Origin: Nocardia brasiliensis ATCC 700358
GTDB taxonomy: Bacteria > Actinomycetota > Actinomycetes > Mycobacteriales > Mycobacteriaceae
NCBI RefSeq assembly: GCF_000250675.2
Contig: NC_018681.1
Coordinates: 744,001 to 808,000, forward strand
Direction of reading: 5' to 3'
DNA: 64,000 nucleotides
Shown: piece by piece, positions 56,248 through 64,000 of the stretch
Layout of the letters: each line of letters starts with the position of its first letter
How positions within the stretch are numbered: position 1 is the first letter of the stretch
Position numbers and translations under genes: made by a program
Notes under the pieces: model-generated
What the model was told of the DNA's origin: nothing
Databases searched by the model: none
The model's input: only the letters and a program-made list of their open reading frames with translations

Positions 56248-56264
56248 ACGGCAAAATGTAGGCG
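56248..56264. promoter_or_regulatory. Overlapping divergent -10 elements between two start codons
   Basis: The two divergent start codons (ATG 56247 leftward, GTG 56265 rightward) are only 17 bases apart. Rightward -10 CAAAAT is at 56252-56257, leftward -10 TACATT is the complement of 56255-56260; each is seven bases from its start codon and they share three bases. Both transcripts would be leaderless and could not be made from the site at the same time. Confidence 0.65.
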
Positions 56265-58025
56265 GTGAGCGCAGTTTCTGTTTCTGAGTCCGGCGTCCGG
56301 CCGATTCTGGCCGACGCCGTCGATCTGGCCCGCCGTGCGCTCCTGGAGTTGGAACCAGCCGGAGTCGGGGCGCATCTCGGCGTGGCTGCCGAGGACGAGA
56401 GCGCGGCGACCCATCGCTTCGAAGCCACCCTGCCCGGCTATCGCGGCTGGCAGTGGGCGGTCGTGGTGGCCGCGCCGCCGACGGCCGAGTACGCGACCGT
56501 CAGCGAGTCGGCGCTGCTGCCCGGTCCGGACGCGTTGGTCGCGCCCGACTTCGTGCCGTGGGATCAGCGGATCCGGCCCGGCGACCTGGCCCCGGGTGAC
56601 CTGCTGGCCCCGCCGCCGAACGACCCGCGCCTGGTGCCCGGCTACGTCGCCAACGGTGACCCGGTCGTCGACGAGGTCGCCCTCGAGGTCGGCCTCGGCC
56701 GCACCCAGGTGCTGAGCCTCGAGGGGCGCGCGGACGCCGCTGAACGCTGGCACGCCGAATACGGCCCCGACACCGAGATGGCCAAGGCCGCCCCCTCCAC
56801 CTGCGGCCTGTGCGGTTTCTACCTCCCGCTCGCCGGTTCCTTGCGCGCCGCCTTCGGCGTCTGCGGAAACGCGATGGGCGCCGACGGACGGGTCGTGCAC
56901 GCCGCCTACGGTTGCGGCGCCCACTCCGACACCGTCGCCCCCACCGGCGGCGGCTCCCCCCTCTACGAGGCCTACGACGACGCCGCGGTCGAACTGTTCC
57001 CGACCGCGGACCTGCGCCAAGCCCCCGCGGACGAAACACCCGCCGCCACGCCTGCGCAATCCGCGGAAGGTGCTGCCGGGACGGTGGACTCGGCCACGAC
57101 GACCGGCGACGCCAGTGCGCCCGAACCGGCTTCCGTTCCGGGAACTCCGGATACCGAGCCGGCCGCCTCGTCTGTCGCGAACGGCGAACCGACCGTCGAG
57201 GTGCCCGTGGCGTCGCCGCACGGTGACGCGGAACCCGCCGGTGCGGAAGCTGTTTCGGCCAGCGGATCGGAAGAACCCGCTGGCGCGCGGCAAGCCGAGG
57301 CGGCACCGCCCGCCGACGAGCCGGCCACGGGGGGCGAGTCCGCCGCGACCTCGGAAGCGATCGCCGCGCAGCCCACGGCTGACGCTGTGGCCGCAGTTGT
57401 CGCCGACGGCACGGCTGCGGCGGTGGCGTCCGAGTCGGCGCGTGCGTACGCCGAATCCGCTGGCGCGGAGATCGTTTCGGCTGGTGCGGCCGACTCGGCT
57501 CGCGCTGCGTGGAACGCTGGAGCCGTGTCCGATGCGCCGGTGGCCGCAGAGTCGCTCGCGTCCGGCGGCGAGACGCAGCCTTTGGCCGCAACGGCGGATG
57601 CTGCGGCAGACGAGGCGACGGGCGTCGCGGAACCGATCGCGCCGGTCAGCGAGGTGTCACCTGCGGTCGGTGCTCCCGCCGCGGAGCCGACTGCGCCGGG
57701 TGCCGGGAATGCGCCGGAGGCGGTGGTCGGTGCAGGGGACGAGCCGGCCGCGAGCGCTGCCGAAATCGCGGAAGCGGTAGCGGCCGACGATGCCTCGACT
57801 GCCGACGACAGCGGTGCCGGTTCGAATGCTCGGGGTTCCGATGCGGTATCGGATGCAGGTGCTGAGGTTTCGGCTGTCGAGAGTGGTGCCGTCGCTTCGG
57901 ATGTCGAGCAGGGTGGCGACGAAGGTCGTTCTGCCAATGCCGGTTTCGAGGCTCAAGGTCCGGATGCTGAGCAGCGGGGTGACACGGTCGAGGGTGGGGC
58001 GGACGAGTCATCGCGACAGGGGTGA
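56265..58025 (+). CDS. DUF3027 protein with long Ala/Glu-rich tail
   Basis: 586 residues from GTG 56265. The conserved DUF3027 domain is residues ~1-245: ARRALLELEPAGVGAHLGV, GYRGWQWAVVVAAPP, PWDQRIRPGDLAPGDLLAPP and a cysteine-rich C-terminal part STCGLCGFYLPLAGSLRAAFGVCGNAM ... AAYGCGAHSD that may bind metal. Residues ~255-586 are low-complexity Ala/Glu/Ser/Val with no hydrophobic span. The stop overlaps the start of the sacsin-like ATPase gene by 4 bases (GTGA), so the two products are made together. Function unknown. Confidence 0.85.
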   Translation: MSAVSVSESGVRPILADAVDLARRALLELEPAGVGAHLGVAAEDESAATHRFEATLPGYRGWQWAVVVAAPPTAEYATVSESALLPGPDALVAPDFVPWDQRIRPGDLAPGDLLAPPPNDPRLVPGYVANGDPVVDEVALEVGLGRTQVLSLEGRADAAERWHAEYGPDTEMAKAAPSTCGLCGFYLPLAGSLRAAFGVCGNAMGADGRVVHAAYGCGAHSDTVAPTGGGSPLYEAYDDAAVELFPTADLRQAPADETPAATPAQSAEGAAGTVDSATTTGDASAPEPASVPGTPDTEPAASSVANGEPTVEVPVASPHGDAEPAGAEAVSASGSEEPAGARQAEAAPPADEPATGGESAATSEAIAAQPTADAVAAVVADGTAAAVASESARAYAESAGAEIVSAGAADSARAAWNAGAVSDAPVAAESLASGGETQPLAATADAAADEATGVAEPIAPVSEVSPAVGAPAAEPTAPGAGNAPEAVVGAGDEPAASAAEIAEAVAADDASTADDSGAGSNARGSDAVSDAGAEVSAVESGAVASDVEQGGDEGRSANAGFEAQGPDAEQRGDTVEGGADESSRQG

Positions 58026-60919
58026 GCGGCGGGGCGGCCGATCCGTTCGGTACTGCCGCGTTGCGGGCGGGCGTGCTTGCCGCATGGCGTGATTCGCCGA
58101 CCCGGCTGCGCGAGGACGCGGCGACCGAGGCGGATCTGGTTCGCGCCGGTTATCGCGACCGGCTGCTGACCGAGTTGGCGCAGAACGCCGCGGACGCCGC
58201 AGCCAAGGCGGGCGTGCCGGGCCGGTTGCGGGTATGGCTCGACGGTTCGGTGCTGCATGTCGCCAATACCGGTGCGCCGCTGGATGTCTCGGGTGTGCAC
58301 GCGCTGACCGCGCTGCGCGCGTCCGGGAAGTCCGATGCGGCGGATGTCGGACGTTTCGGGGTGGGCTTCACCGCGGTGCTCGCGGTGAGCGACGAGATCG
58401 AACTGCGTTCCACCACAGGCTCGCTCCTGTTCTCCCGCGCGCGCACTCGGGACGCGTTGCGGTCCGGCGATCTCGCCGGCACCGCGGATCAGCTGGCGCA
58501 GGGCGAACCCGGCGCGGAGGCGCTGGCACCGCCCGCCTTGCGGCTCGCTTGGCCGAGTGATGCGCAACCCGCTGACGGTTTCGACACCGAGGTGGTGCTC
58601 GCGCTGCGCCCAGCGGTGGACGCCGCCGCGCTGCTCACGGGAATGCACGCCGAAGCGGCCGATCTACTGCTGGAATTGCCTGCGCTGCAAAGCATTACCG
58701 TCGAAACCGCGGAATTCTCCAGCCGCACCGCCGATCTCGGTGACGGTCTCCAAGAGGTCCGCGTCGACGGCCCGGCTGACGAACGCCGGGTCTGGTGGTC
58801 CTACCGCACGCCGCGCGCCCGTTGGCTGCTGCCGATCCGCAATGGCAGGCCGGTCGCCGTCGCCCCCGACGTGCTGCGCGCCCCGACCCGCTCCGATGAG
58901 GAACTGTCGCTACCCGCGCTGCTGATCGCGGACATTCCGATGCAGCCGGATCGCCGCCGTCTGCTGCCCGGTGCCCGCGTCGCCGAATTGGCCACTGGCT
59001 ATGCCGATTTCGCTCGCGTGCTGCCACCCCGCGACCGACTGGTGCTCGTCCCCAGTCCCGCCTTCGCCCGCAGCGAAGCCGACGCCCTCCTCCGCGAGGC
59101 GGCGATCCGTGAACTCCGAACCAACCCCTGGCTTCCCGTCCTCTCCACGAGCACCGAGGACGCTGCCGTCGCATTCGACCCTGTACCGCTGGACCCCGCG
59201 ACCGAGGAACACCCGACCACCGAAACTCCGGACGACTCAGCGTTTTTCGACCTGCCCAGTGCGCCCATCTCGGATGTCGCGGTACCTACGCGGGCGAGTG
59301 TGTTCACCGGGCTCACGGGGGAATTGGCGGGATTGCTCGATGACGTGATCGGGCCCTTGGTGATTCCCGAGTTGTCGGGGCAAGGGCAGGCCGAGGCGCT
59401 GGGCGTGCTCGACGTGCATCGGGTCGGGTTGGCTCGACTGGCGGAATTGTCCAGCGGTCTGGAGCGGGCGCCGCGGTGGTGGTACGCACTATATGAGGCG
59501 CTGGAGCAGTTCGTGGCGGACCCGCTGGCCGCCGAGGAGCTGGGCGCGCTCGCTGTCCCGCTGGCCGACGGGCGCCTGGTGACCGGGCCGCGCACGACGG
59601 TGCTCGACGACCAGCTCGAGGTCGCGATCCCGGTGCACTGGGCCAGGTTGGTGCATCCGGATGCCGCGCATCCGCTGCTGGCCCGGCTGGGTGCGCGTTC
59701 GGCCACCGTCGAGGATCTTTTGCGCGAGCCGGACCTGCGCGCCGAACTCGAGGATCACCCGGACGACCCGGATACGGTCGACGCGGTGCTGCGCCTGGCC
59801 GCCCATGCCGACGCGGCGGCCCTGCCGACCTGGCTCGGCCTGCTCGAACTGCCCGATGCGGACGGAGCGCTGCACCCCGCGGACGAGTTGCTGCTGCCCG
59901 ACGCGCCGCTGCGCGAACTGCTGGTGGCGGATTCGCCGTTCCATACGGTCGACGCCGCCATGGTGGAATACTATGGCGCGCAAGCGCTTCGGGCCGTGCG
60001 GGTCGGCTGGGATTTCAGCTTGGTCGTCGAGTCCGATCCGACCGGGCCCGATCACGACCTGGACGACGAGGACAGCTGGTGGTCGACGCTGGCGCAGGAG
60101 CCGCGGGAGCTGGCCGCGGTCCGCGACCTCGACCTGATCGATGACGACGCCTGGCCGGAAGCGTTGTGGCAGCTGGCGTCCGCGCCGCGTACCCGGCGAC
60201 TGCTCACCGATCACGACGGCTACACCGCGTGGTGGTTGCGTACCCACGCCCGGATCTCGGGTACTCCGCTCGGCCTGCTCCGGCACCCCGAGGACACCGA
60301 ATTCGACGGCCTGCTGCCGACTTTCGCCGTCCCCGGCCTCGCGGAGGACGCCGCCGCGATCCGCGCCCTGCTCGCCGATCCGGCGGTGATCACGCTCGAA
60401 TTGGCCGCGGCCTTGCTCGACGCGCTCGCCGATCCGGCGAATACGCCTACGCCCGAGGTCATTTCGCGGACCCACGCGCGATTGGCCGCCGCGGTGGCCG
60501 CCGATCGGCTCGAGCTCACCGAGCTCGAGCTGCCCGACCGGGTGCGCGCCTTGTCCGGCGCTGTCATCGATCCGGCCGACGCACTGGTGCTCGATCAGCC
60601 GTGGTTCGGCCTCGCGCTGCCGCCGGACCGCTTGGTGGTCGGTGTCGCCGAGACCGCGCCCGCGCTGGCCGCGCTGCTCGATCTGCCGTTGGTCTCGGGG
60701 GCGGTCACCGCTGAGGTGGTGAGTTCCGGCCGGCGCACCACGTGGTCCGCGGAGCCGCTCGGAGTCGTCCTGCGCCAGCTTCTTTCGCTGCCGCCGCAGG
60801 ACGGGGAGTTGGTGCTGCACGACGAGCTGACCGTGCGGCTGCACGGCGCGGTCGAGCGCACGACAACGGTCCCGTGGTGGCGCGAGGGCACGACGGTGCA
60901 CGCGAGCGCACCGCGGTAG
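58022..60919 (+). CDS. Sacsin N-terminal-like (GHKL-fold) ATP-binding protein
   Basis: 965 residues from GTG 58022 (GTGA overlap with the DUF3027 gene). The GHKL nucleotide-binding fold is at about 30-130: LLTELAQNAADAA (N-box), VLHVANTGAPLD (G1) and DVGRFGVGFTAVLAVSDEIEL (G2), as in sacsin, Hsp90 and histidine kinases, but there is no kinase or Hsp90 middle domain. The remainder is a large, mostly helical, acidic region. Sacsin-like stand-alone proteins are poorly studied; ATP-dependent chaperone-like activity is possible. Conserved pairing with DUF3027 in actinobacteria suggests a shared unknown role. Confidence 0.82.
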   Translation: MSGGAADPFGTAALRAGVLAAWRDSPTRLREDAATEADLVRAGYRDRLLTELAQNAADAAAKAGVPGRLRVWLDGSVLHVANTGAPLDVSGVHALTALRASGKSDAADVGRFGVGFTAVLAVSDEIELRSTTGSLLFSRARTRDALRSGDLAGTADQLAQGEPGAEALAPPALRLAWPSDAQPADGFDTEVVLALRPAVDAAALLTGMHAEAADLLLELPALQSITVETAEFSSRTADLGDGLQEVRVDGPADERRVWWSYRTPRARWLLPIRNGRPVAVAPDVLRAPTRSDEELSLPALLIADIPMQPDRRRLLPGARVAELATGYADFARVLPPRDRLVLVPSPAFARSEADALLREAAIRELRTNPWLPVLSTSTEDAAVAFDPVPLDPATEEHPTTETPDDSAFFDLPSAPISDVAVPTRASVFTGLTGELAGLLDDVIGPLVIPELSGQGQAEALGVLDVHRVGLARLAELSSGLERAPRWWYALYEALEQFVADPLAAEELGALAVPLADGRLVTGPRTTVLDDQLEVAIPVHWARLVHPDAAHPLLARLGARSATVEDLLREPDLRAELEDHPDDPDTVDAVLRLAAHADAAALPTWLGLLELPDADGALHPADELLLPDAPLRELLVADSPFHTVDAAMVEYYGAQALRAVRVGWDFSLVVESDPTGPDHDLDDEDSWWSTLAQEPRELAAVRDLDLIDDDAWPEALWQLASAPRTRRLLTDHDGYTAWWLRTHARISGTPLGLLRHPEDTEFDGLLPTFAVPGLAEDAAAIRALLADPAVITLELAAALLDALADPANTPTPEVISRTHARLAAAVAADRLELTELELPDRVRALSGAVIDPADALVLDQPWFGLALPPDRLVVGVAETAPALAALLDLPLVSGAVTAEVVSSGRRTTWSAEPLGVVLRQLLSLPPQDGELVLHDELTVRLHGAVERTTTVPWWREGTTVHASAPR

Positions 60920-61004
60920 TGCACGCACGATCCGGTTCCCGCACCCGACTCCGCGCGGTATGCGGGAACTCAGATTGCGCGAGAACTACTGTGCCGCACC
61001 AGGT

Positions 61005-61631
61005 TCAGGACGCGTACTCCGCGATCATCTGGCTGAGCAGATCCAGCTGGGCGCGGACGGCCTCGCTGTCGTTGTCCACCAGCCAGCGCAGCACCACCCC
61101 GTCGATCACGTTGAGGGTGAACCGGCTCAGGGAGGGCAGCGGTACCGACCAGGTGTTGGCGGTCGCGTCGCGCGCGTGCTCGAGGATGTCGGCGACGGTG
61201 GAGTCGTTGAAGTTGTACTGCTCGCGCGCGATCGCGAGTTTGGCGGGAGTTTGCTCGCCTTCGCGCAGTGCGTAAGTTGTTGTTTCGTAAGTGAGTAGCT
61301 GACGTTCCGGGGTTGCCTCAATGTTGAGCCACATGAGTTCCAGTCCCGCGCGGATCAATTTTTGAAGCGCTTCTTTTCCACTTCCGACGTCTTGCCACAC
61401 TGTTTCATTGGCGTCGACGGAATCTCGTAATTCCATCGACAACGCCTTGACCAGCTCGGTCATCAGCGCGTCCTTGTTTTCGAAACAGTAATGGACCACA
61501 CCCAGCGAGACGCCCGCCGCCTGGGCGACATCGCGCGTGGTCACGCCCGCAACGCCCTTTTTTTCGGCAAGACCGATCGCGGCCTCGATAAGGTGGGCCC
61601 GTCTTTCTTCGACGCTCAATCGGGAGGACAC
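61005..61631 (-). CDS. TetR-family regulator
   Basis: 208 residues from GTG 61631; TTAACT seven bases upstream suggests a leaderless message. HTH domain: RAHLIEAAIGLAEKKGVAGVTTRDVAQAAGVSLGVVHYCFENKDALMTELV. The C-terminal domain (~75-205) resembles the BetI-like TetR_C group (LIRAGLELMWLNIEATPERQLLTYETTTYALREGEQ). It is divergent from the ceramidase gene across 113 bases and probably controls it. The intergenic space has no perfect palindrome, only an imperfect CTGGTC...GACCAG pair. Confidence 0.87.
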   Translation of the reverse strand: MSSRLSVEERRAHLIEAAIGLAEKKGVAGVTTRDVAQAAGVSLGVVHYCFENKDALMTELVKALSMELRDSVDANETVWQDVGSGKEALQKLIRAGLELMWLNIEATPERQLLTYETTTYALREGEQTPAKLAIAREQYNFNDSTVADILEHARDATANTWSVPLPSLSRFTLNVIDGVVLRWLVDNDSEAVRAQLDLLSQMIAEYAS

Positions 61632-61744
61632 CTCAGGGAGTTAAGCGCTCTAGGCGCGTGCAGTCAATTCGCTGGTCGAAAAATCTGGACTGGACGAGTG
61701 ACCAGTTGTGTGGTTCGCTGCCATCAGGATCGAAGGAGACGTGT

Positions 61745-63802
61745 ATGCCGCTGTCGCGCAGAACCGTTCTGGCCCGAACCGTAGTCGGTTCGGCAACGCT
61801 GGCCGCCGCGGCCACGGTGCCTGTCCTGGCCGAGCGCTCGGGCGCGCGGGCCGCCGCGGCACCGGATTCCGGCGGCTACGAGATCGGTGTCGGCCTCTCC
61901 GACATCACCGGTCCGGCGGCGGAATGCGGAATGATGGGCTATTCCCAGTTCGAGCAGCAGACCGCCGGCATCCACCTGCGTCCGCGGGCCAGGGCGTTCA
62001 TCATCGGTGCGGGCGGCAGGCGAATCGTGTTCGTGGTGGCCGAGAACGGCATGATTTTCCAGTCCGTGCACCGTGGCGTCCTGGCCGAACTCGCGCGCCG
62101 CTTCGGCGATCAATACACCGAACAGAACGTGTTGCTCACTTCGACGCATTCGCACGCGACCTGTGGCGGCTCCAGCAACGATTACGCATACAACCTGTCC
62201 ATCATGGGTTTTCAGCAGCAGGTGTACGACGCGGAGGTGAACGGCATCGTCGAGGCCGTCGCGGCCGCGCACGCCGATCTCGGTCCCGGCGCCCTGGCGC
62301 TGGGGCGCGGCGAACTGCACGACGCGAGCGTCAATCGGTCCAGGGTGGCCTGGGAACTCAATCCGATTGCCGACAAACAACATTTTCCCGAGGCCATCGA
62401 CCCGGCGGTCACGGTGCTGTCGCTCGTCAAGGGCGGTCGACAGGTCGGCGCGATCACCTGGTTCGCCACCCACAACACCTCGATGACCAACCAGAATCGG
62501 CTGATCAGCGCGGACAACAAGGGTTACGCGGCGTTCTCCTACGAGCATCTCGAGCACGGCGTCCGCTACCTCGACGGCGACCCCGGCTTCGTCGCGGCCT
62601 TCGCACAGACCAACGCGGGCGACATGTCGCCGAACCTGAACCTGCGCCCCGGCTCCGGACCCACCGAGGACGAGTTCGAGAACACCCGCATCATCGGCGA
62701 GCGGCAGTACCGGGCGTCGAAAGACGCGCTGGCCCAGGCCCGCTCGACCAGCGGACCGGTCGACGCGCTGCTCTGCTACATCGACCTGGCAGATATCGCC
62801 GTCGACGGCCGTTTCACCCCGGACGGGCAGCCCCGGCATACCGCGCCCGCCGCCGCGGGCGTCTCGCTCATCGCGGGCAGCATCGAGGACGGTCCGGGAC
62901 TGCCGGGTGTGCCCATCCCGGAAGGGGTGCGCAATCCGTTCCTGCAGGCGCTGGGCGACCCGAACGCGCCCGCACCCGCGTGGCTCGCGGATGCCCAGGC
63001 GCCCAAGGCGATCGCCGCGCCGCTCGGCCTGCTGCCGCCGGTGGCCTGGGTGCCGAACGTGCTGCCGATCCAGTTGGTCCGGATCGGTGAGCTCTATTTG
63101 GCCGCCGCCGGTGGGGAATTCACCATCACCGCCGGGCTGCGGGTACGCCGGGCGGTCGCGGACGCGCTCGGCGTCGGGCTGGAACAGGTCCTCATGCAGG
63201 GCTACGCGAACGCCTACCACGAATATGTCACCACCCCTGAGGAATACGACGCGCAGCAATACGAGGGCGCCTCGACGCTGTTCGGCCGCTACACCCTCGG
63301 TGCGTATCAGCAGGAATTCACCAGGCTGGCAACGGCGTTCGCGGCCAGGCAGCAGGTGCCGCGCGGGCCCGCCCCGCGCGACGTGTCGCACCTGCAACCC
63401 AACTTCCAGCCGGGTGCCGGGCCGGACACCACCCCGCCGGGCCGGACCTTCGGCGACGTGTTGACCCAGCCCGCACCGGCATACGCCGCGGGCGCCCAGG
63501 TCGTCGCCGAATTCGTCTCGGCCCACCCGAAACACAACCCGCGCCGCAACGGCACCTTCCTGGAGGTGCAGCGGCAGAGTTCCGCGGGCGACTGGATCCG
63601 GGTGGCCAACGAGGGCGAGTGGGCGGTGAAGTTCTACTGGAGCAAGCGCGGTGCCGCGGACTCCGTCGCGCGGTTCACCTGGGATATCCCGGCCGACGCC
63701 ACGCCGGGCCGCTACCGGCTGCAGCACTACGCCGACAGCCTGAGCCCCGACGGCGCGCTGCACCCGTTCACGGGCACCAGCAACGACTTCGAGGTGGGCT
63801 GA
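61745..63802 (+). CDS. Neutral ceramidase, Tat-exported
   Basis: 685 residues from ATG 61745 (AAGGAG six bases upstream). The N-terminus PLSRRTVLARTVVGSATLAAAATVPVLA carries a twin-arginine signal. The neutral/alkaline ceramidase fold follows: YEIGVGLSDITGPAAECGMMGY, histidine zinc ligands in TSTHSHATCGG, the catalytic serine in QTNAGDMSPNLN, and a C-terminal Ig-like domain after ~540 (ending DSLSPDGALHPFTGTSNDF). It hydrolyses ceramide to sphingosine and fatty acid outside the cell; since such bacteria do not make sphingolipids, it probably acts on host or environmental lipid. Divergent TetR gene likely regulates it. Confidence 0.92.
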   Translation: MPLSRRTVLARTVVGSATLAAAATVPVLAERSGARAAAAPDSGGYEIGVGLSDITGPAAECGMMGYSQFEQQTAGIHLRPRARAFIIGAGGRRIVFVVAENGMIFQSVHRGVLAELARRFGDQYTEQNVLLTSTHSHATCGGSSNDYAYNLSIMGFQQQVYDAEVNGIVEAVAAAHADLGPGALALGRGELHDASVNRSRVAWELNPIADKQHFPEAIDPAVTVLSLVKGGRQVGAITWFATHNTSMTNQNRLISADNKGYAAFSYEHLEHGVRYLDGDPGFVAAFAQTNAGDMSPNLNLRPGSGPTEDEFENTRIIGERQYRASKDALAQARSTSGPVDALLCYIDLADIAVDGRFTPDGQPRHTAPAAAGVSLIAGSIEDGPGLPGVPIPEGVRNPFLQALGDPNAPAPAWLADAQAPKAIAAPLGLLPPVAWVPNVLPIQLVRIGELYLAAAGGEFTITAGLRVRRAVADALGVGLEQVLMQGYANAYHEYVTTPEEYDAQQYEGASTLFGRYTLGAYQQEFTRLATAFAARQQVPRGPAPRDVSHLQPNFQPGAGPDTTPPGRTFGDVLTQPAPAYAAGAQVVAEFVSAHPKHNPRRNGTFLEVQRQSSAGDWIRVANEGEWAVKFYWSKRGAADSVARFTWDIPADATPGRYRLQHYADSLSPDGALHPFTGTSNDFEVG

Positions 63803-63805
63803 CGC

Positions 63806-64000
63806 TCAGAGCCCGGTCTGCGCGCCCTTGTCGCCGCGCCGCGCACCGCGTCGCTGGATGAGGAAGATCCCGAGCGCGAGCCCGCCGACCACCAGTCCCA
63901 TCAGGCAGACCGGCAGCACCGACGCCCACCGATCGCCCCCGGCCCACACCACCACGGTGGCGATCAGCCAGAGCGCGCAGCCGACCGCGAGCACGGGCCG
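63806..64000 (-). CDS. DUF2530 membrane protein (5' end outside window)
   Basis: 65 residues visible; the frame runs off the right edge, so the N-terminus is missing. It contains RPVLAVGCALWLIATVVVWAG and VLPVCLMGLVVGGLALGIFLI as two membrane helices and ends QRRGARRGDKGAQTGL, the basic tail characteristic of DUF2530. The protein family is small (about 80-100 residues) and of unknown function. Convergent with the ceramidase gene with only 3 bases between stop codons. Confidence 0.82.
   Translation of the reverse strand, partial: RPVLAVGCALWLIATVVVWAGGDRWASVLPVCLMGLVVGGLALGIFLIQRRGARRGDKGAQTGL

Noticed and set aside
61671..61705. CTGGTC...GACCAG as a TetR operator before the ceramidase
   Set aside because: The arms are only six bases and 22 bases apart, too weak to call a site.

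Overview
The window is one contiguous piece of a high-GC actinobacterial chromosome, most likely Nocardia or a close mycolic-acid relative. The evidence is the gene content: a DesA1-type acyl-ACP desaturase, a polyprenol-phosphate mannose synthase, PlsB/PlsC acyltransferases, a resuscitation-promoting factor, an XPB-type helicase, DUF2771/DUF3027/DUF2530 proteins, salicylate-siderophore genes with IdeR iron boxes, and type VII secretion substrates. Several blocks follow the gene order I remember from Mycobacterium tuberculosis (pstB/phoU/LCP/dus/desA1; the tRNA Lys-Glu-Asp-Phe group; dapC ... XPB ... RpfA ... cold-shock ... DUF2771/MFS ... DUF3027/DUF2530). This comparison is from memory and was not computed. 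No phage, insertion sequence, CRISPR array or rRNA was seen.

Layout. 1-2577: end of the Pst phosphate importer operon (pstC partial, pstA, pstB), closed by a strong two-way terminator. 2626-4430: an ESX-type secreted pair sitting between pstB and phoU. 4598-8967: phoU, a LytR-CpsA-Psr wall-polymer ligase and dusB, all leftward. 9151-14664: a lipid-degradation island (MaoC hydratase, SCPx-type thiolase, SRPBCC protein, SDR), a divergent AraC regulator and another SDR. 15196-17040: desA1 and a DUF937 protein. 17204-19206: four tRNA genes, with a butyrolactone-receptor-like TetR gene and several palindromes lodged between tRNA-Lys and tRNA-Glu. 19207-21494: mostly non-coding, with two families of degenerate tandem repeats, one secreted protein gene and one 52-residue membrane protein gene. 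21495-29930: ArsR/SRPBCC pair, GAP-family membrane protein, ppm1, DUF6069, plsC-plsB, DUF2127.

29978-35952: iron and aromatic metabolism. A salicylate synthase and a salicylate-AMP ligase converge on one terminator and each has its own IdeR box. An SDR and an AhpD-like gene follow, then a DAHP synthase preceded by an aromatic-rich leader peptide and an attenuator-like hairpin. 36009-43293: methyltransferase, LysE exporter, TRIC channel, DHFR-like reductase, dapC-type aminotransferase, SigJ-type sigma factor, GNAT and XPB helicase. 43335-51885: DUF3239, LysE, secreted M1 peptidase, lipoprotein, helicase-associated protein, and an Rpf gene with a probable c-di-AMP riboswitch. 52087-64000: cold-shock protein, a hairpin and 51-bp repeat region, DUF2771, MFS, glutamine cyclotransferase, a DUF3027/sacsin-like ATPase pair, TetR, a Tat-exported ceramidase and a partial DUF2530 gene.

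Gene starts in the window are of two kinds. Operon genes have AGGAGG-like ribosome sites and overlap as ATGA or GTGA. Many first genes appear leaderless, with a TAnnnT box 6-8 bases before the start codon; the extreme case is the divergent pair at 56247/56265. The points most worth a second look are the butyrolactone-receptor locus inside the tRNA group, the 18-bp repeat field, the aroG leader, the overlapping divergent promoter and the disassembled peroxisomal-type beta-oxidation module.
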